From Clarireedia homoeocarpa (taxonomy: Eukaryota > Ascomycota > Leotiomycetes > Helotiales > Rutstroemiaceae), in NCBI GenBank assembly GCA_001465935.1, contig LNKV01000050.1, forward strand, positions 62,001 through 126,000: 64,000 nt of DNA, read 5' to 3'. Every line of letters begins with the position of its first letter. Positions within the stretch are counted from its first letter, which is position 1. This document shows positions 32,001 to 44,469 of this stretch, one piece after another. The notes below the pieces were generated by a model. That model did not search any database. It saw only the letters and a program-made list of their open reading frames with translations, and was not told the origin of the DNA. A program made the position numbers and the translations under genes.

Positions 32001-32734
32001 TGAAAGGCTGTATTCAGCTTAACTGCCGTCCTCGTATAAACAATACTGTGAATCAAGTCCCCGTGAACCACGTCGCTAGAATTGTCGTAGCGGCTGCACT
32101 TTCGCCGCCAAAGACACCCTTAGGCGTTGCACAGGTTACATCACATCCGAGACTGACCTTCTCGGAATACTTGGGTTTCTTGGAGAAATATGGGTATGAG
32201 GCTCCAGAGGTGGAATACGAGGTTTGGAGTGGGAAGTTGAAGGAGTACGCGGCAGATACGACAGAGGGCAGGGAACAGCATGCTTTGTGAGTTTTATTTT
32301 CTCTTTCTTTTCTACCTCTTTTTTCACCACTAGTATCTCAACTGCCTCTATCTTCTTACTTCCTCCCTTTCCCCATCTCTCAACTCCCAAATCATCACAA
32401 TCTAATCACCCCACAAACCACTAACCCACCCCACAGAATGCCCCTCTACCACTTCGCCACCACCTCCCTCCCCAACGACACTATCGCGCCTGAAATGTCC
32501 GACACAAACGCCGGCCGTGCCCTCCAAGCCGATGCGCGTTTCACGCATGAGGATCTTTCCCCTGGCGCCTGCGTCGACGAGGAGATCATGGGTCGGTATC
32601 TTGCTTATCTGGCGGGCATTGGCTTTCTGCCTTTACCTTCTGGAAGCGGAAAGAAGCAGTTGCCTGATATTAAGATTAGCCCGGAGCAGAAGATTGCGCT
32701 GTTGAGGGTCGGGGGGAGGGGTGCTCTGGTTTAG
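29090..32734 (+). CDS. lys2: L-2-aminoadipate reductase (lysine biosynthesis), Lys2
   Basis: Two exons, 29,090-32,286 and 32,437-32,734, 1164 residues. Reduces alpha-aminoadipate to its semialdehyde in fungal lysine synthesis. Domains in order: adenylation (LSFTSGSEGRPKGVRG at about residue 205, YRSGDLGRYTPTG about 468, KIRGFRIELGEID about 495), carrier protein (DSFFDIGGHSILAQQM, Ser about 665), and NAD(P)-dependent thioester reductase (TIFLTGATGFLGSYILRDLL at about 755, GYGQSKWVSEYLI later). The start at ADLHWSAFRGAIQDIF gives a protein without the longer N-terminal region found in yeast Lys2; shorter versions are known in some filamentous fungi, so I see no evidence for truncation. The 150-bp intron before the last 99 codons is CT-rich; phase 2 joins to LMPLYHFAT. 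Needs phosphopantetheinylation by a Lys5-type transferase. Confidence 0.95.
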
Positions 32735-34156
32735 GTGAGGGATAGAGAGATAGAGGGAGGGAGAGAAGGAGAGGCAGGGGGAAGTGAATGGTGGGATGAG
32801 TGAGTGAGTGAGTGAGTGTATAGGTTACTGCATAGACTCCGTAGGATGATGAGTGATGGATTGATTTGTGCGTGCTTTGAGGAATTTCATCTCAATCCCA
32901 ATCCCATCCCATCCCATCCCAAATGAGAAATAGAACAAAGATTCAAGATGCCGATTTCAGTCTACTAATAGTGAGTGGCCCCACTATTAACTAGTAGGCA
33001 GAGAGAGAGAGAGAGAGTTTAAGTTCTTTATTTATTTATTTGTTTGTTTATTTATTTGTTTATTTCATGGGGACAGGACATTCTCATTCTCATTCTCATT
33101 TTCATTTTATAATATTCATTGTATAATAGTCATCTCGTCTTAACTTATTCTCATTCCTCTCTTTCTTTTCTCCAACTACTCAACTCAACTCAACTCAACT
33201 CGAATACTCAACTCAACTACTTAAATCTACCTTTTTTTTTTCCTTTTTTTTTTTTTTTTTGGTTTGAAATATACGTAGGGTAAGGGGGTGGTGGTGCATG
33301 GCTGACGCTGACGCTGGCTTTCTCTCTCTCTCTCTCTGTCTCTGGCTTTCTATCTTTCGCTGTGCCTCTCACACTCACATCCTCTCTCTTCTCTCCTCTC
33401 CCTCGCTGCCCTCCACTCCCTCCCCGGTGACTCTCTCTCGGTCTCTACCCCGCTCTGTTACTCACCCACTCACTGTTCTCATCGAAACCCCCGTCTCGCA
33501 ACATCTGCATCCCGACCAAAGTACGTACCTCTTTACTGCGCTGGGATGCGCGGCGTTCCTTTCCTCCCCCTTCCGTTTCATTCCTCTTCCCGTCACCATT
33601 TTCAGCATATCCACAATCAATCTCGCCCGCGTCCGTATTCTCAGCCCCAGCCGCCGTCACCACCCAAATTTTTCCATCACCCCTTTTCTCCTTCTTCCCT
33701 CCCCACGCCAACACTCTTTTCCTCATCTGCACGCCCGTCCCCCTGCAGCCAACGGGTACCACCCCGCCCTTTCAGAGAAACAAGCTTGAAACCCAGTGCA
33801 AAAATCAAGCCTCATCCCAACAATCGAACCGAACCAAACCAACCCATGCCCCTCTCGCCAACCCAAAAAAGACCCAACAAATGTAAGAAAAAAAACCAGC
33901 TCGACAAAACCACATACAGAAAAAAAAGGTAGGTCAGCCGAAAGGGAAAAAAGAGTCAATACATACTATACAAATAATTAACCACACACACATCCCATTG
34001 TCCTTTCCGCATCGCCTCGCCCCACAACTGAGTTTGAATTCCCCAAGTCAAGTCAAGTCAAGTCAAGTCAAGTCAAGTCAAGTCAAGTCAAGTCAAGTCA
34101 AGATATTTTTCGCCAATTCTCCTCTCACCTCTCACGCCTTGCAAAACCAAATACTC

Positions 34157-34195
<39 letters not shown>

Positions 34196-34573
34196 ACAAA
34201 CGCCCGAGACTATGTAAAAGACTTGCTTGCAGAGGCGCGGGAAACCAAGATGATAAATATAATATGTAGGATGCCCGATTGGTTGTTGCGCTACGCCAAA
34301 AATTACAACGACAAAATTCCGCTGTGGAGGTATGTGCCTGTATATTTCTGTATCCGCGTTCTTCGTCTGTGAACAACGTGATGGGGAAGATACATACGAG
34401 ATGGGATATTGTCAAATCTGCGAAGGAGGCAAGCTTCTGCTCTTTGACGTAACCATGCGGCGAGCAGGAAGAAGTATAAGTAGCGTCGCCTCCTCGGCCT
34501 CGCCAATCCACTGATCTTTGGAGCACGAGTTGAATGAAAAGTAAGGGTCAAGGCTACCCCAGCTATCCGAGGA
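32735..34573. repeat. Long low-complexity intergenic region with many microsatellites
   Basis: No credible gene in 1.8 kb. Tracts visible: (GTGA)n near 32,798-32,818; (GA)n 33,000-33,017; (TTTA)n/(TTTG)n 33,025-33,065; (TCTCAT)n near 33,080; (AACTC)n 33,178-33,200; poly-T 33,230-33,260; (TC)n 33,319-33,345; (AAGTC)n pentamer about 34,046-34,100; and a poly-A run about 34,158-34,194. The CT-rich open frames (33,298-33,789) look like composition artefacts. 3' flank of LYS2 and 3' flank of the PtaB-like gene. Confidence 0.7.
34046..34101. repeat. (AAGTC)n pentanucleotide array
   Basis: About eleven uninterrupted copies of AAGTC (read as CAAGT in other phase), a perfect microsatellite followed 60 bp later by a run of more than thirty A. 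Confidence 0.9.
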
Positions 34574-36123
34574 CTAAGCCTGATTTCCCTTTTGCCTCTT
34601 TGGCATGCGAGGACTAGGTTTGACGCCGGGCTTTCCTGCCCCGTTAACCTGTCCGTCCTCTTCTGCCTTCACGGTACTTGGCCTCCGTCGCTTGTTACTC
34701 GCATTGGGACTCGTGTTCGCACTAGGACCGCTTGATGTAGTACCATGCTGACTTTGTTGAAGTTGCATACCGGGTGCTTGAGCTGGACTTCCACCCATGT
34801 GAGGTGATCCTTCTGGTAGTTGAAGATGTGCAGCTGCAGGTGATGTTCCGACTGGGAAGTTGGTCATTCCTGGAGTTCGCGGTCCAGAAGGATTCTGTTG
34901 TCCTGGGTTGGCCCCATTAGTTGCAATCTGGGTGACATATTGGTTAAGAGCATCGTAAGGCGCAAGTAACGAGTTCTGGTGAGAGTAATGGAATAGAGGG
35001 TTCATCTGTCCCAAAACTTCCACAATCTAATGAATTGTTAATTACACGTGTCAATTTCTACATCTATATTCCGCAAGACCTACCTCAAGAAATCGAAACA
35101 CCGCCGGCGTAATACCCATACGTTCATTAACCAATGTATCGGGAAGATCAATTTCCGGTGGTGCAGTTTGCGGCGATTTCATAGCCTTTTGTTTCTTTTT
35201 GTTCATTTCAGGAGATGGCTTCCCGTCGGCTCCAGAGTTCAAGGTTTTCCACTCTTTATTCCAATTGTGCAGCGGTCTTGCAGCATCCAAAACCTTGCTA
35301 CGAGGAACATACTCTTCGTGTTCAGCCGTCACAAATTCAAGCAATTCAATCTTCTGCTCTGCATCCAGATGAGCGCGTAATGAACCAGTGGCGACCAGCT
35401 AAGGAGTTTGTTAGAAGAAATTATAATATGGCTGGTAGAAAGACTTACTTGAGAGCCATTTTCAAACCAATAAACGAAGCTGGCATTTTGACTTTCAATA
35501 TAATGCCCAGCCGGTAATGCCTTCTCGGTGCCCTTCTCCAGAATCATCTGCATATTTTTGATGCCACTGTCGAAATGCGTATGGAAATATCTTGGAAGAG
35601 CAGGGAACGTGATTTCGTACTGCTTATTCGAGTGCTCGTCGTTGACAAAGACCGAATGGCGTAAAACTCCCTTGGAAGAGAAGAACTGGTCAACGAAGTT
35701 GTTCCAATATGTCAAGTCATCTTTTGCTTTCATGCCTTCGGCGACTATTCGTTGTGCCCCGTTCGCCATATAAGCCGCAAGTGGTTTCGTCTGTTTTCCA
35801 AACGCACTGAGATGTTCACCAAACTGTACTAATCGCATCAAGGAATGGCCTTTCATCTTATCACCCTGTCTTGCAGCCTGCTGTAATGACGCGGTTTGCT
35901 GTAGTTGCTGAGCCTGTAGCATCGCCGCAGTATGCTGTTGTTGTTGCTGCTGTGTGAGACCTCCGGGCACCTGCTGAGCTTGCATCGTTGGTTGCTGGGC
36001 AGCTTGAGACTGAGGGGTCGAGGCTTGTTGAGGAGGTTGTGCTTGACCCTGGGGCTGGTTTTGATTCTGTTGCTGAGAAGCCGCTGCGGCCTGTTGTTGC
36101 TGAGCCTGTTGTTGCTGTTGTTG

Positions 36124-36162
<39 letters not shown>

Positions 36163-37059
36163 GGCAGCCACTTGGGCTTGTTGCATATTCTGTATTTGCT
36201 GAGGAGTCAATTGCCCGGGCTGTCCTTGTTGATTATGCGCCGCGTGGTTTTGGGCATTTTGATGTTGTTGCAGAGCCATGTGCTGCGCAAGCATCTGTTG
36301 CTGGTGTTGTTGCTAAAGAATTTGGTTAATATAATGATTATGATGACCACCAAAATACTCCTTACCTGTGCTTGTTGCTGAGCTTGTTGTTGTTCCATAG
36401 AATGCTGCGCCTGTTGTTGTGCTGCCGCAAGGTGTTGTGGTAAATTAATTGGCCGTGCTATCGGATTAGTACCTCGCATCGCGAATTGCGCGTTCATCTG
36501 CGCTGCTGCCATTGGATTCATCCCATTTTGCATTGCAACCGGCATCCCACTATATTGTTGCGCCATTATGGCCTGGCGCCGTTGCTGTGCTTGATGCTGC
36601 TGCATCATTTGGTGTTGCTGCATTAATTGGGGATTTATTTGAGGATTGACTACCATGGCAAAATGAAATCATTAGCATCTTGAGTGATCGCAGAGTTGCA
36701 TTGAGGTCGATAACGCGCGAGAAACATAGACCAGATGAGCAAGGTAAAGAAGAACACGACTCACAATTCATGGCCTGCTGTTGGTACAATGCCTGCTGGT
36801 TAGGATTTAAGTGCGATAATGCATGTGCAGTTGGCGCTCCAGCTCCGGGAGGCATACCAGCCATCATAGCACCGGCTTGACTAACTTGGGGACCTCCAGG
36901 AGCAGATACTCCCATATGCATTTGTTGAGGCATCCCAGGACCTGGTTGGCCTTGGTGGCCCGAATTGTGTGGGATCCCCGCCATATGACCCTGAGGAACA
37001 CCGGGATGCTGAAGTCCTGGATATGGTGAGTGTGCTTGTTGTGCCAAACCCGCCATCAT
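34574..37059 (-). CDS. ptaB: LIM-domain-binding / SEUSS-like co-regulator (PtaB/Mfg1 family)
   Basis: Five exons: 36,765-37,059; 36,366-36,649; 35,449-36,312; 35,084-35,398; 34,574-35,026; 736 residues, phases consistent. The N-terminal half is Met/Gln/Pro-rich with a polyglutamine run of about twenty. The conserved LIM-binding core begins GHSLMRLVQFGEHLSAF, continues through YWNNFVDQFFSSKGVLRHSV and LPRYFHTHFDSGIKNMQMIL, and ends after an intron with SLRAHLDAEQKIELLEF. The C-terminus carries a basic tail (KPSPRMPKRQKGNQA) likely for nuclear import. In Aspergillus PtaB works with the LUFS protein SomA in adhesion, conidiation and biofilm; in yeasts Mfg1 pairs with Flo8. Long AT/T-rich upstream DNA fits a regulated developmental gene. 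Confidence 0.85.
36105..36168 (-). repeat. Coding CAG/CAA polyglutamine tract
   Basis: A run of about twenty Gln codons (TTGTTG/TGCTGC on plus strand) inside the PtaB-like gene, mixing CAA and CAG, so slippage is partly stabilised. Confidence 0.85.
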
Positions 37060-38595
37060 CTTGCTTAATGTCGATAATCCACTTGAGGTGGATATCGAAT
37101 GGCTTTCGAATAATCACCAATCCTATCCTAACCGATCCGAATCCCTATAGGTGCATGCGCCTCGGGCCACAAAATTCCACCTCCGCCGTCGTTCGCGCAG
37201 AAAGCTTCTTCCACGACCACGCCGTTATTCCACGTCGGATCTGAGTCGAAAACGGAAAATATCTTTGGGATGCTCTCGATGTAGTCGTGGGCTGTCAAGT
37301 ACAGCGTCGTCGCGAAGGTAATGCAGGCTAAATCCCGATCGCGCACGATGATCACTCAAAGTGGGTACTCGATTATTTGGAACCGCGATTGTACCTTGGG
37401 TCGGTCGAAGGTGGTGAAAACAGCGAGAATCGAAGGCTCGAGGGAATTTCGAAGGGAGGATTTAACACGATGGTTTGAGTGGCAGAGGGAGTTGAGCACA
37501 GCAGCGAAAGTGCGACGATCAGGTCGCCTGTTGAGAAAGAGCCGCCCCAAATGAAAAAGTCGTGTCGCTCGTCTCGTCTGGTCTGGTCTGGTTCTCCAAC
37601 CTCGCCGATATGCAATCCACGAATCTTTTTTGGAGGTGTGAGTCGAATGGAATAGGATGAATATGAAAGTACTAAATTAAAATAAAATAAACTAATTTGC
37701 TAATATGCTAATAAGCAACCAAGCAAAAGGATGCGCAAATTGAGAAAATAATATAATATAAGATCTTTTTGGGACGAGAAGAGGAAGCTCGAGGATTTGT
37801 CGCGCAAAAGGAGAATCCGGGGACGGACAATAGTAACCTGAAGTTCGTAGATCCAAGCTGTTCTGGAACCTTTTTTTTATTTTTTTATTTTTGTTCTATT
37901 TTTTGGGGTTTTTGGGGGGTTTTTGGGGGATTTTTTTTGGTTTTTTTTGGTTTTTTTTTGGTTTTTTTTGGTTTTTTTTTATTATGATTTTTTAATTCTC
38001 TCTCTCCAGGGTTCCTTTGCGGTGGATAGGGAGGGATGGGATGGTCGTGCGGCGCGAATTTCGTTTGTTAGGAAAACCGAGAGACTTATATTATAGAGAC
38101 CCAGAGAAGGGTTGGCTCGAGAAACGGAGTACTTTCGTATAGGTTTTTGGGTTTGTACAATTGGGACAGTCGGAGTCGGACAATTCAAGCTCAGAAAAAT
38201 TGGCGCAACTCCGTGTAAGTGTGAGTAAGTAAGTGTATGTACGAAGTAAGTGTATGTACGAAGTAAGTGTATGTAAGTTATGTGTATGTACGAAGTGTAC
38301 TGTATGTAAGTTATGTGTATGTGTATGTATGTTCTATGGTGCAGAGCGAAGGGTGGGCGGGGAGGAAAAAGAGGGTTTTCCGTAGAGCGACGAGTAAGAA
38401 GAGTGAAAAGGTTGAGGTGAGGTGAAGTGTAGGTTGCACGTCGGTGGAGTTGAGCAGGAAGTAGTACGACGGTACCGTAAGGACGAAGTAAACGTTAACT
38501 AGTCGTCCTTCTTAGTCGTAGGGCCAAAACGTGGATTGCTGGGAACAACACCGCCCATCTGCACTTGTGCCCTGCCCTGCCTGCCTGGTTACAAG

Positions 38596-38665
38596 ATTAT
38601 ACATGATTATACAAGATTATACAAGCTTATACAAGCTTATACAAGATTATACAAGATATCCAAGA
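38596..38665. repeat. 10-bp tandem array ATTATACAAG
   Basis: About seven imperfect copies of (G/C)ATTATACAA followed by degenerate CAAGATATAC variants; it merges into an ACACAAC-rich tract. Confidence 0.8.
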
Positions 38666-38768
38666 TATACAAAGTACAAGATATATACCACCAAAGATTT
38701 CACAACACACAACACACACAACACAACACACAACATACCACACCACACCACACCACAAGCAAAAACGG

Positions 38769-38876
38769 CCATGAACAATGAATGGGAGATGAATAATGGC
38801 AATGAATGGCAGATGAATAATGGGAATGAATGACAGATGAGTAATGGGAATCAATGGCAGATGAATAATGGGAGAC
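38769..38876. repeat. Imperfect 23-25-bp tandem array (GATGAATAATGG type)
   Basis: Four to five copies of a unit alternating GATGAATAATGG and AATGAATGGCA, plus-strand coordinates approximate. Not coding in any consistent way. Confidence 0.75.
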
Positions 38877-39396
38877 ATCAGAACAGACCATTCGCGTCTT
38901 CACCTTGCAATCCACGACATGACATGACATGACATGACAAACATTCGGGGAATAAAGTTCCCTTTCCCCCCTCCCCCCCGAAAAAACAAATCGTGATGCG
39001 TGCGTGATTTTGCGAGTGCTATGATTTGTGATGCGCGATTTGTGATTTGTGAATAGTGTTTAAAAATAGAAACGCAGAAACAGGTGAATAGAAATGCAGC
39101 AACAGGTGAATGAATTCCCTTCCCTTTCACTCCACCACACATACTGTACAGTACAAATAACTCAACTCAATTAGAACACGGCAGTGCATGTTTCAAGACA
39201 GAAAGAAGTCTTGAAAAAAATACACCAGAGAGAGGTCACACGCACTCTACTCCCACTCCCACTCCACAATACTTTCTCCCGGCCGCCCTTCACTCGTCTC
39301 ACGTGATCTCACAGGTTACATAAGTATCATATTGGTGCTTGGCGACATCAGGCTTCTACCGTACCGTGCCGTACTGCAACAGAAGAAATAGAGCCG

Positions 39397-39435
39397 ATAT
39401 GATATGATATGATATGATATGATATGATATGATAT
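39397..39435. repeat. (ATATG)n pentanucleotide array
   Basis: About seven perfect copies of GATAT/ATATG upstream of nothing obvious; part of the microsatellite-rich block. Confidence 0.85.
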
Positions 39436-39881
39436 AGTAAGCAATAGCCACATAAGTTAGTTGGCTGGCACGAAGTTTTTGTTAATCATCACAAGTCCAA
39501 TTGGCAAAGTACGTTGCCGTAAGTTACCGATAACTATAATATCAGGTCATGTGATATCCACCGTCCTAGCTACTGGCAACATCACCTTCTTTCTCACATT
39601 CTCTCACTCCGAGAATTAATCGTTGCATTGTAGCGATATGTAATCAGATTGTACGCGGTATCTAGAGGGGAGCTTGAACCATATGTTTTGGGACTGTCCC
39701 ATCAGTCATCCACGTGACTCCCATCCTGTATATACTCTGAGTCTCTTCTAACTTATATACACTAGAAAATCTTCCTTCAGAACACTCATTTTAAAACTAT
39801 ATACAGAATTATATATAAGCATGATCCATCAAGCATACCATTGCGTTTGAAACTTGGATTTCAATCCAAGAAATAACTTCT

Positions 39882-41462
39882 TCACAGTCGTGGTGAGCTT
39901 GCTCTTCTATTTACCTCACCTGGCAACTCATGAGCCTCGCCCGTGCCCACCTCAACCACGCCATGATATTCAGCCAACTCGTGCACTCCTCCGTCGGCAG
40001 GTAGCTCCTTACGAGGAACCTCCTGGTTACTCATCTCAGCCTTCCCATCAGTACCAATCGTCACCGGTTCGTCCTTCTTCTCCTTTTCCCTGCGCCTGAT
40101 AAACAATATGGCACCTGCTGCTACAGCGATAGCTGCAAACACACATGCGACTATAATACCGGCTTTTGCTCCCAAAGAAAGACCCGAGGTTCGAGTGGAG
40201 TCAGGCTTGGAGTTAGAGTCGGGCGCTGATGAGCTAGTAGAGCCAGATCCAGAGCTTGAGCTTGGTGTCGTCGAGTTAGTAGAAGGTGATACAAAGTGTG
40301 TCCCTAAACACGTATAATTGCCTTTGATTATCGATTTTGTGTGGTCTGTATCAAAGGCCGAACAGTTGAAACTCGGATTTGTGGACTGAAGACTCAATGT
40401 ATGATTTACAGAAGTGAGGACAGGCATATCGACGCTGCATGCATATTAGCGAACTGAAGAGTACGCGAGACCTCTCACCACTCACCTCGTGAGGTTTCCG
40501 GCAATGCTAACATTCCCAGCTTGACTTAGTTTCTCGAAACTGATGGAATTTAGGGCGGAGTTGTTTGTGATTTTGATGGTGCCGGCTGATAGTAGCCCTT
40601 GAAAGGAAGTATTGGTAAGATTACTGTTATTATAAAGGATAAGATCGATTCCAATGACGGACAAGGCATCTACCGCAAATTCTCCGACGGATGTGCTCCT
40701 GAGGTTGAAGGTCCCTGAAATGAAATTCAGGGAAGGTAGTTGAATCGATGAAATATTTCCCAGGCTGATGTTTCCGGATGATGTAAGTTGGGGGAGATTG
40801 ATAACAGGCTTTAGAGAGTTACTATCTATGTATATGCCCGATTTCACTGTCTCGAGTGGTAGAGAAATGTCTTTCATGCGATTATTGTTGTTGATGTTTA
40901 TGATGTCGGCGTTCTGTAGGTTGATTCCATCCAAAGAACTCAGGAATGTGTTAGTGATAAAAACATTAGAGACCGATGAAAGACCAGAGGTGAAGTTGAA
41001 TGCTGAGACAGCTGGAAGTGCAACAAATTCAATGGTGTCCACAGCAGTAAGCAACGGGAAGTCCAGGCTGCTCAAAGTTGTAACGTTGTTAACGTTGAAG
41101 TTCCCATTAATCTGCTTCAAGCTTTCACCGCTCAGACCAATGAGCCCTCGAACATCTTCGACAATGAGATTCTCCAGAATCTCTTGGACGCCATTCAAGT
41201 CGATATTGCCGGCCACAGCAGTGGCTAGTGCGATACTCCCAGCAACGATAGAACAGTTTGCTAACACTGTAGCGTCGGCTTGACTACTGATGGTTCGTGT
41301 TGCGCCAATATCACCACAGACTATCTTTTGTTAGCTGACGCATAATAACCATCATCACATAGCTATACCATTTGTTGTTTGACAATAAGCCGGCGAAATC
41401 AGACAAACAAATGCTAATAAGAGCCAATAAGTGGATCGAACAGAGGTCTTCTTAAAGTACAT
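39882..41462 (-). CDS. Ecm33/Sps2-like extracellular leucine-rich protein with transmembrane anchor
   Basis: Three exons: 41,369-41,462; 40,486-41,320; 39,882-40,434 (introns 48 and 51 bp), about 493 residues. Signal peptide (YWLLLAFVCLISPAYC), then an Ecm33-type receptor-L/leucine-rich repeat ectodomain with repeated strands (LDFPLLTAVDTIEFVALPAVSAFNF, SLDGINLQNADIININNNNRM, LNSISFEKLSQAGNVSIAGNL) and many Asn-X-Ser/Thr sites. A Ser/Thr linker leads to a transmembrane helix (AGIIVACVFAAIAVAAGAILFI), a basic stop (RRREKEKK) and a cytosolic tail of about 75 residues rich in Glu. Yeast Ecm33 ends in a GPI signal; here a true transmembrane span plus tail replaces it, giving a sensor-like shape. 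The last residues might be altered by an undetected final intron (a GTGAGG donor-like site after HELPG). Confidence 0.8.
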
Positions 41463-44400
41463 GTTGGAATATAAGGTAACCAAATATGTACCAAATATAT
41501 ATAAGGTATGCTGAGGAATCAATCCCGCAAGACGAAACTTTATCCCTTCAAAATTTGGGTATTGTAAGTAGACTGAGAAAGGTGTGGGGTTCAAAGACAT
41601 AAGTACTATCTTATGAAGAGAGGAGAAAACGAAATGAGGGGGCCAAAAGACCCATTAACCGAGGTAACATCAATATCACGGCGTAGAAGCTGGTGAAGGC
41701 ATTGTATATAAGTAGGGTTACAGTTGGGGGTTGATCAAATGAAGAACCGAGGCAGCATTTCATTTGGGCCGCTCTGCAGAAACCAGAATCCTCGATCGTT
41801 TCTTCGAATATTTAGGTGATACAAGTCCTTGTACTAGCCAAAAGAAAGTGGCATGTTACACGCTTGAGAGGCACAGGCTGAGGAAACCATCTATCTGCCT
41901 GTTTCATGATCGCAAGCGTAGTGGTGCGCATTTCTTGTGCCTCAATAAACGACTTTGGACAGACAGAATACAACCAGAGAGTAAGCCTTGCACTGCTTGT
42001 TCGTCAAATCCACTTATATTATGCATCAATTGGAGAAATCCGACATAACTGACAGTGTGCAAAACAAGGACTTCCTATGCTCTGATTCAATGATGAGACT
42101 CTCATTGAATCTTCTTGCATCCGCAGGCGTCGGTGTTGGGTTCACCATCTTGCCTTAAGTCGGTTGGTTCGTTAGATCCCTTATACTTTGGACAAGGAGG
42201 AGCGGCTTCATGAGTGAGAAACGAGCTGTCGCAGGTCGCTTTAGGCTCGCTGCTCGCTCCGAGGGTACCTCGCTGTCGCTCCTTATAGCGGCGATCGAAG
42301 GAAGTATACCATCAAGAAGTATGTTCGGCGCAATGTCCAAGAGAGAGAACTGTCCTTGACCCAGGTATGAATAGGCATGCATCTCTAACAATTCATATAC
42401 ATGGGTAACTGCTCTCTGATTGCGACAAAGAGAATCGAGTGAAGTATGCGGCTGTCCTATTTTAGGTGAGGCTACGCAATGGTGAAGAGCCAAAAGCTAG
42501 CTCAAAAGTAGTATCACGTGCCAATACAGCTTCATCCTTTTAGCGCGTAATCGACGTTCGCTTACGGAAAGTTCTGGTTTCTCCAATATAAAATTTTATC
42601 TTCCATACTTTCGTAGCTTCAACTTTTTCTTTCCACAACATCTTCACTCTTTCCGCAAACCCAGTCGCAAACGCAGCAAAAGTCCATGGTAGTATCACCT
42701 CGTGCGTCAATTGCTGCAGTCATGGCGACTTCCATTGACTGAATCCTATCAACAATAAATGGTATGTTTATAGCTCTTCCTCCATTAACTCCTCAACTCC
42801 CCTCACATCTTATGATGACAATTCATTGAAACTTCTTTTCCCAAATTAATCGACCATGATTAAAATTACGCTGTTCGAGAGATACCCACGGGTTGATCTT
42901 GTTACTTGCCAGTACATGTTGTCTGAAGAATATTCATTCTTTCTATTCGCTGGTAGTGTTAAAGAAGACATTTTGCTGACCATGCAAAGATTTTTCCTAG
43001 AGTTTCCCAAGGCTGGCATGCCGGCGTGCAGCGAGTTACTACACCGCAATGCAATATCATCGCGGAGTCGAGGACCTGCTGCCATTGTCTAATACTGCGC
43101 ATAGGTGATTCGACTTGATCACTGTCTTGCACATTTGCTATCAACTTGTGACAATTTGACTAATCTTCAGTTGACATCTGCAGTCACAATTCATCTGAAG
43201 GTCAGTTCAAACCAATTTGCTATACCCCCGCTTCGATGATGAAACACATACCACATTCGCAGTTTTCACTCGAGTCCTCGCCTTAGAACCTAAACAGAGG
43301 ATAAATGAGGGCCAATTCTTCCTTGGATGTCTGATTGAAGCACCCATTAGCATATAATATTGCCAACAAAGCTTTGGTACATCATGCTAACATTTACTTG
43401 AAGACAGAAAAGTTTTCACGACATATCCTCAGATCCCGGCGAGGGAAGATATTTCATTATCGAAAGGTGAGGACGGATCCACGCGACGTAGTCATTCGAC
43501 AACTATAGCATAGCAGAATACAATACTGGCTTCAATATCTTTCTTCCTCTTCACTTTCGCTGTGATTTTTACACACAACGCCCTCGTCCTTGCCAAACAC
43601 TCTGGCCCTTACCTCCCTTCCCATTGAGGATCGGTTCAATCTGTGGTATAGGCCTATTTTTGGAGCAAGAAGATTGATCTTCGTCCGACTACTCACCGAG
43701 GTATCCTCTTTCCTTTTCGGAGGATGTGGATATTTTGGTCCATATCTTTTGGTCAACAACATTTTTATGTGTCTTACATAGTTTTGCAAATATTGCCTAG
43801 ACGATCAATACAAAAACACCTGTCTTTTGAGATGCAATACCGCTGCTAATGTGAAGACTTTTGCTGCATGTAAGTGACCTTTGCGCGATCCCTCGTGTTA
43901 TTGTTACCACGAAAGTTATCAATGATGCTATGTCATGCATGTTCTGGAGATAATTTATAAGATTTTCATCCAACTATCTCACCCTACTACGCCAGAATAT
44001 ATACACCACATTCAAGCGATACCGTTCTTAAATCCTGTCTATCTCCCGAATTTATCCCTTTCCATTTTCCCTTTTCTATCTTACAACCCAATTACCACCG
44101 ACCCCAGGCAACCGAAAGGAAGAAAAGCCAAAAGACACCACCGTAACTTTGCGACCCGAGAGTAAAACAAGTAATCGGACCTAAAAAGTCAAAGTATCCC
44201 ACCGTCCACCACCAAACCGTCTATGCTTTCCATCCCCAAACCATTCCATTGCCATTGCCATTGCCATTGCCATTACCATTCCCATGACCCGAAACCAAGA
44301 AATCAAGAAACAAGACCCGACGAACCATACAACCACTATCTATCTGACTGACTTGGTGAATAACAAGACGCCTGCCTATACGTAAGTAAAGAAACGAAAC

Positions 44401-44469
44401 CTATCACTTACTCAAACTCCCTGCACTACACGCACCCCGTACCTTGTTTTTTTCTTCCTTTTTTCTTTC
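41463..44469. other. 3-kb gene-free region, no gene recognised
   Basis: Short open frames on both strands (for example 41,764-42,048 plus; 42,155-42,493 minus; 42,846-43,085) have no recognisable domain. Around 42,590-42,760 the DNA looks like a CT-rich fungal promoter and leader and a GTATGT donor follows an ATG near 42,760, so a non-coding or spliced transcript is possible but unsupported. A (TTGCCA)n hexamer occurs at 44,250-44,280. Confidence 0.5.

Larger units (their letters stand above)
37060..39881. other. 2.8-kb gene-free region upstream of the PtaB-like gene
   Basis: No supported gene. Contains a T-rich block (TTTTTTTGG)n at 37,870-37,980; GTATGTACGAAGTAAGT repeats 38,218-38,330; a TATACAAGAT/C 10-bp array 38,596-38,665; ACACAAC runs near 38,702-38,760; a 23-25-bp array GATGAATAATGG.AATGAATGGCA about 38,769-38,876; (GACAT)n 38,917-38,940; and (ATATG)n 39,397-39,435. 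Most likely the long promoter and leader of the PtaB-like gene plus the 3' flank of the Ecm33-like gene. Confidence 0.6.

Noticed and set aside
33298..33789. Open frame of 163 codons rich in Ser, Leu and Pro
   Set aside because: It lies in a CT-repeat tract; composition alone explains the lack of stops and no domain is seen.
33178..34194. Telomere-like or CRISPR-like arrays
   Set aside because: Repeats are simple pentamers and homopolymers, without spacers or TTAGGG units.
35932..36381. 149-codon plus-strand poly-Leu frame
   Set aside because: Antisense of the polyglutamine region of the PtaB-like gene.
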